This document shows, piece after piece, positions 63,081-64,000 of a stretch of DNA of 64,000 nt. The stretch's first letter is position 1, and every line of letters starts with the position of its first letter. Both the position numbers and the translations under genes were made by a program. Source of the DNA: Myxococcota bacterium (lineage in GTDB: Bacteria; Myxococcota_A; Polyangia; Polyangiales; Polyangiaceae); contig CAUJEM010000110.1 of the NCBI GenBank assembly GCA_963169915.1, forward strand, positions 51,027-115,026. Direction: 5' to 3'. The notes under the pieces are model-generated. The model searched no databases and was not told the origin of the DNA. It saw only the letters and a program-made list of their open reading frames with translations.

Positions 63081-63438
63081 TCAAGCCGTCCGCTCGCCGG
63101 GGGGAAGTTCATCGCAGACGCTCTCGCTCGCGTTACCAGCCTCTGGCCGGCGTCCCCAACCCTCCGAGCCCTACCTGTCGCACGTCTCAGGGGCACAGCT
63201 CGCGCCCGCGGTGGGTGTTCATCAGCCACGGAGACCTGGGAGCTGGGCGCTGACTTCATGCCTGAGCTGCGGTCATGAAGCGCATTTTCTGCTGCGCGAG
63301 CGCTCCTCAGGGGGCCAACTCCACGCTCAGCCGCGCGGCCGAGGCGACAACTTCCCCGAGATCGGGGGCTAGCGTCCGGGGGCTAGCGCCTCGGGCGCTC
63401 GGTCGCTAGCCTTGGAGCGCCTCATTGCCTTGGAGTTC

Positions 63439-64000
63439 ATGGCTATCATGCTTCGCTCGATCTTCGCCCGTGGTGCCTTCCTTCTCGCCAGCGTCTCGCT
63501 CTTCGGCGCGTGCGCCAAGCCGGACAACGATGGGATCCCCGCGACTGGCGGGTCCGCGGGGAGCGCTGGCAGCGCTGGCAGCGGCGCCGTCGCGGGCACG
63601 AGCGGCACGAGCGGCACGGGCGGCACAGGAGGTAGCGGTGGCACGGGAGGTAGCGGCGGCACGAGCTCCGCGGACTGTACGTCCATCACGCCCAACCCGC
63701 AGTTCTGCCCCGCGGGCCCCGCGGGCGAGACGCCCTGCTGCCTGCCGACGACCGCTTGCGGCTACTTCGTCGACGGCATGTGCTCCTCGGGACCCAGCAC
63801 CGGCGGCGCCGGGGGTGGCGGCGGGGGGAGCGGCTTCGCCGGGATGGCCGGCGTGAGCGGCGGCGGCGGCGTGAGCGGCGGCGGCGGCGCGGCCGGCGGC
63901 GGTGGCGTGGGCGGGGGCGCCTGTGGGGCGGGGGGGTGCGGCGGCGCGGCGGGGAGCGGCGGCGCGGCGGGGAGCGGCGGCGCGGCGGGGAGCGGCGGCG
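63439..64000 (+). CDS. Gly-rich repeat lipoprotein, truncated by window end
   Basis: Open from the ATG at 63439 to base 64000, 187 residues and continuing. GGAG three bases before the ATG serves as ribosome site. The leader FLLASVSLFGACAK has a lipobox (FGAC, Cys near residue 25). After it come Gly/Ser/Thr-rich repeats (GTGGTGGSGGTGGSGG), a small Cys region with CTSITPNPQFCPAGP and ETPCCLPTTACGYFV, then more Gly-rich sequence ending in exact GGAAGS repeats. It belongs to the same style of surface lipoprotein as the genes at 37493 and 42189. Function unknown. Confidence 0.75.
   Translation, partial: MAIMLRSIFARGAFLLASVSLFGACAKPDNDGIPATGGSAGSAGSAGSGAVAGTSGTSGTGGTGGSGGTGGSGGTSSADCTSITPNPQFCPAGPAGETPCCLPTTACGYFVDGMCSSGPSTGGAGGGGGGSGFAGMAGVSGGGGVSGGGGAAGGGGVGGGACGAGGCGGAAGSGGAAGSGGAAGSGG
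63940..64000 (+). repeat. 18-bp perfect tandem repeat at the window edge
   Basis: The unit GGCGGCGCGGCGGGGAGC, coding GGAAGS, is repeated exactly three times at 63940-63993, with a fourth begun at 63994. The copy number beyond the window is unknown. Confidence 0.9.

Larger units (their letters stand above)
62259..63438. other. gene-poor region with IS3-type remnants
   Basis: About 1.2 kb between a lipoprotein gene and the last gene of the window. It holds two degenerate transposase fragments in opposite orientations, a 13-bp tandem repeat, and two short GGGGGCTAGCG repeats at 63364 and 63378. A plus-strand frame at 62319-62591 (GTG start after GAGGGAG) has the segment RVRIHHETNEGIDLGPAMAF and a CEDC pair, but I do not trust it as a gene. 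No other coding signal is apparent. Confidence 0.75.

Noticed and set aside
63364..63388. Two GGGGGCTAGCG copies
   Set aside because: Too short and isolated to be called terminal repeats of an element.

Overview
The window is a very GC-rich (roughly 70 percent by eye), densely packed bacterial chromosome segment. I place it in the Myxococcota, probably the Polyangia (Sorangium, Polyangium or Nannocystis-like). This is an inference from content: Ser/Thr kinases of the PknB type, one with a fused AAA module; many secreted lipoproteins with Gly/Ser-rich linkers; a bactofilin; a lipoprotein with a ferritin-like domain; beta-propeller lipoproteins; and PilC/PilS next to each other. I saw no rRNA, tRNA or CRISPR array. 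The only mobile-element traces are two eroded IS3-type transposase fragments near the right end.

Layout. 1-3146: a left-truncated type II-like L-asparaginase diverges from atpD-atpC, which stand apart from the other ATP synthase genes. 3164-13162 (minus): one long head-to-tail run. Reading upstream to downstream it is DUF4350-like protein, MoxR ATPase, Omp85-like barrel, DUF58 protein, RsmA, a lipoprotein, a zinc-ribbon/helix-hairpin-helix protein, a pentapeptide-repeat protein with a bactofilin-like tail, and a bactofilin. 13225-20450 (plus): a small conserved-looking protein, two beta-propeller-like lipoproteins and mutS. 20452-29797: hrpB (minus), a kinase-AAA fusion (plus), then polA with an FAD flavoprotein and a glycosyltransferase (minus). 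29892-42175 (plus): Ser/Thr kinase, PEGA/beta-barrel protein, processive GT2, ihfA, merR, ssb, a large lipoprotein, a Cys-repeat lipoprotein, an SDR without its catalytic Tyr/Lys, an SGNH hydrolase and an XRE-cupin regulator.

42189-51829 (minus): ferritin-like lipoprotein, GH31 lipoprotein, NnrS, 3-methyladenine DNA glycosylase, a second SGNH hydrolase, a double-FHA membrane protein and a beta-lactamase-fold hydrolase. 52363-58000 (plus): pilC, a PilS-like kinase, an MlaC-like protein and a TPR protein. 57986-60648 (minus): aspartokinase and an Asp-box protein. 60749-62258 (plus): three small coupled genes ending in a thioredoxin-fold lipoprotein without its cysteines. 62259-63438 is gene-poor with the IS3 remnants. 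The window ends inside another Gly-rich lipoprotein whose 18-bp tandem repeat runs off the edge.

Functionally the window mixes housekeeping genes (ATP synthase, replication and repair, SSB, IHF, aspartate pathway) with cell-envelope machinery. The points most worth a second look are the bactofilin/pentapeptide pair, the MoxR-DUF58-Omp85 run, the five-repeat Cys-rich lipoprotein, and several enzyme folds that have lost canonical catalytic residues (SDR, redoxin, Pol I proofreading domain, kinase glycine loop).
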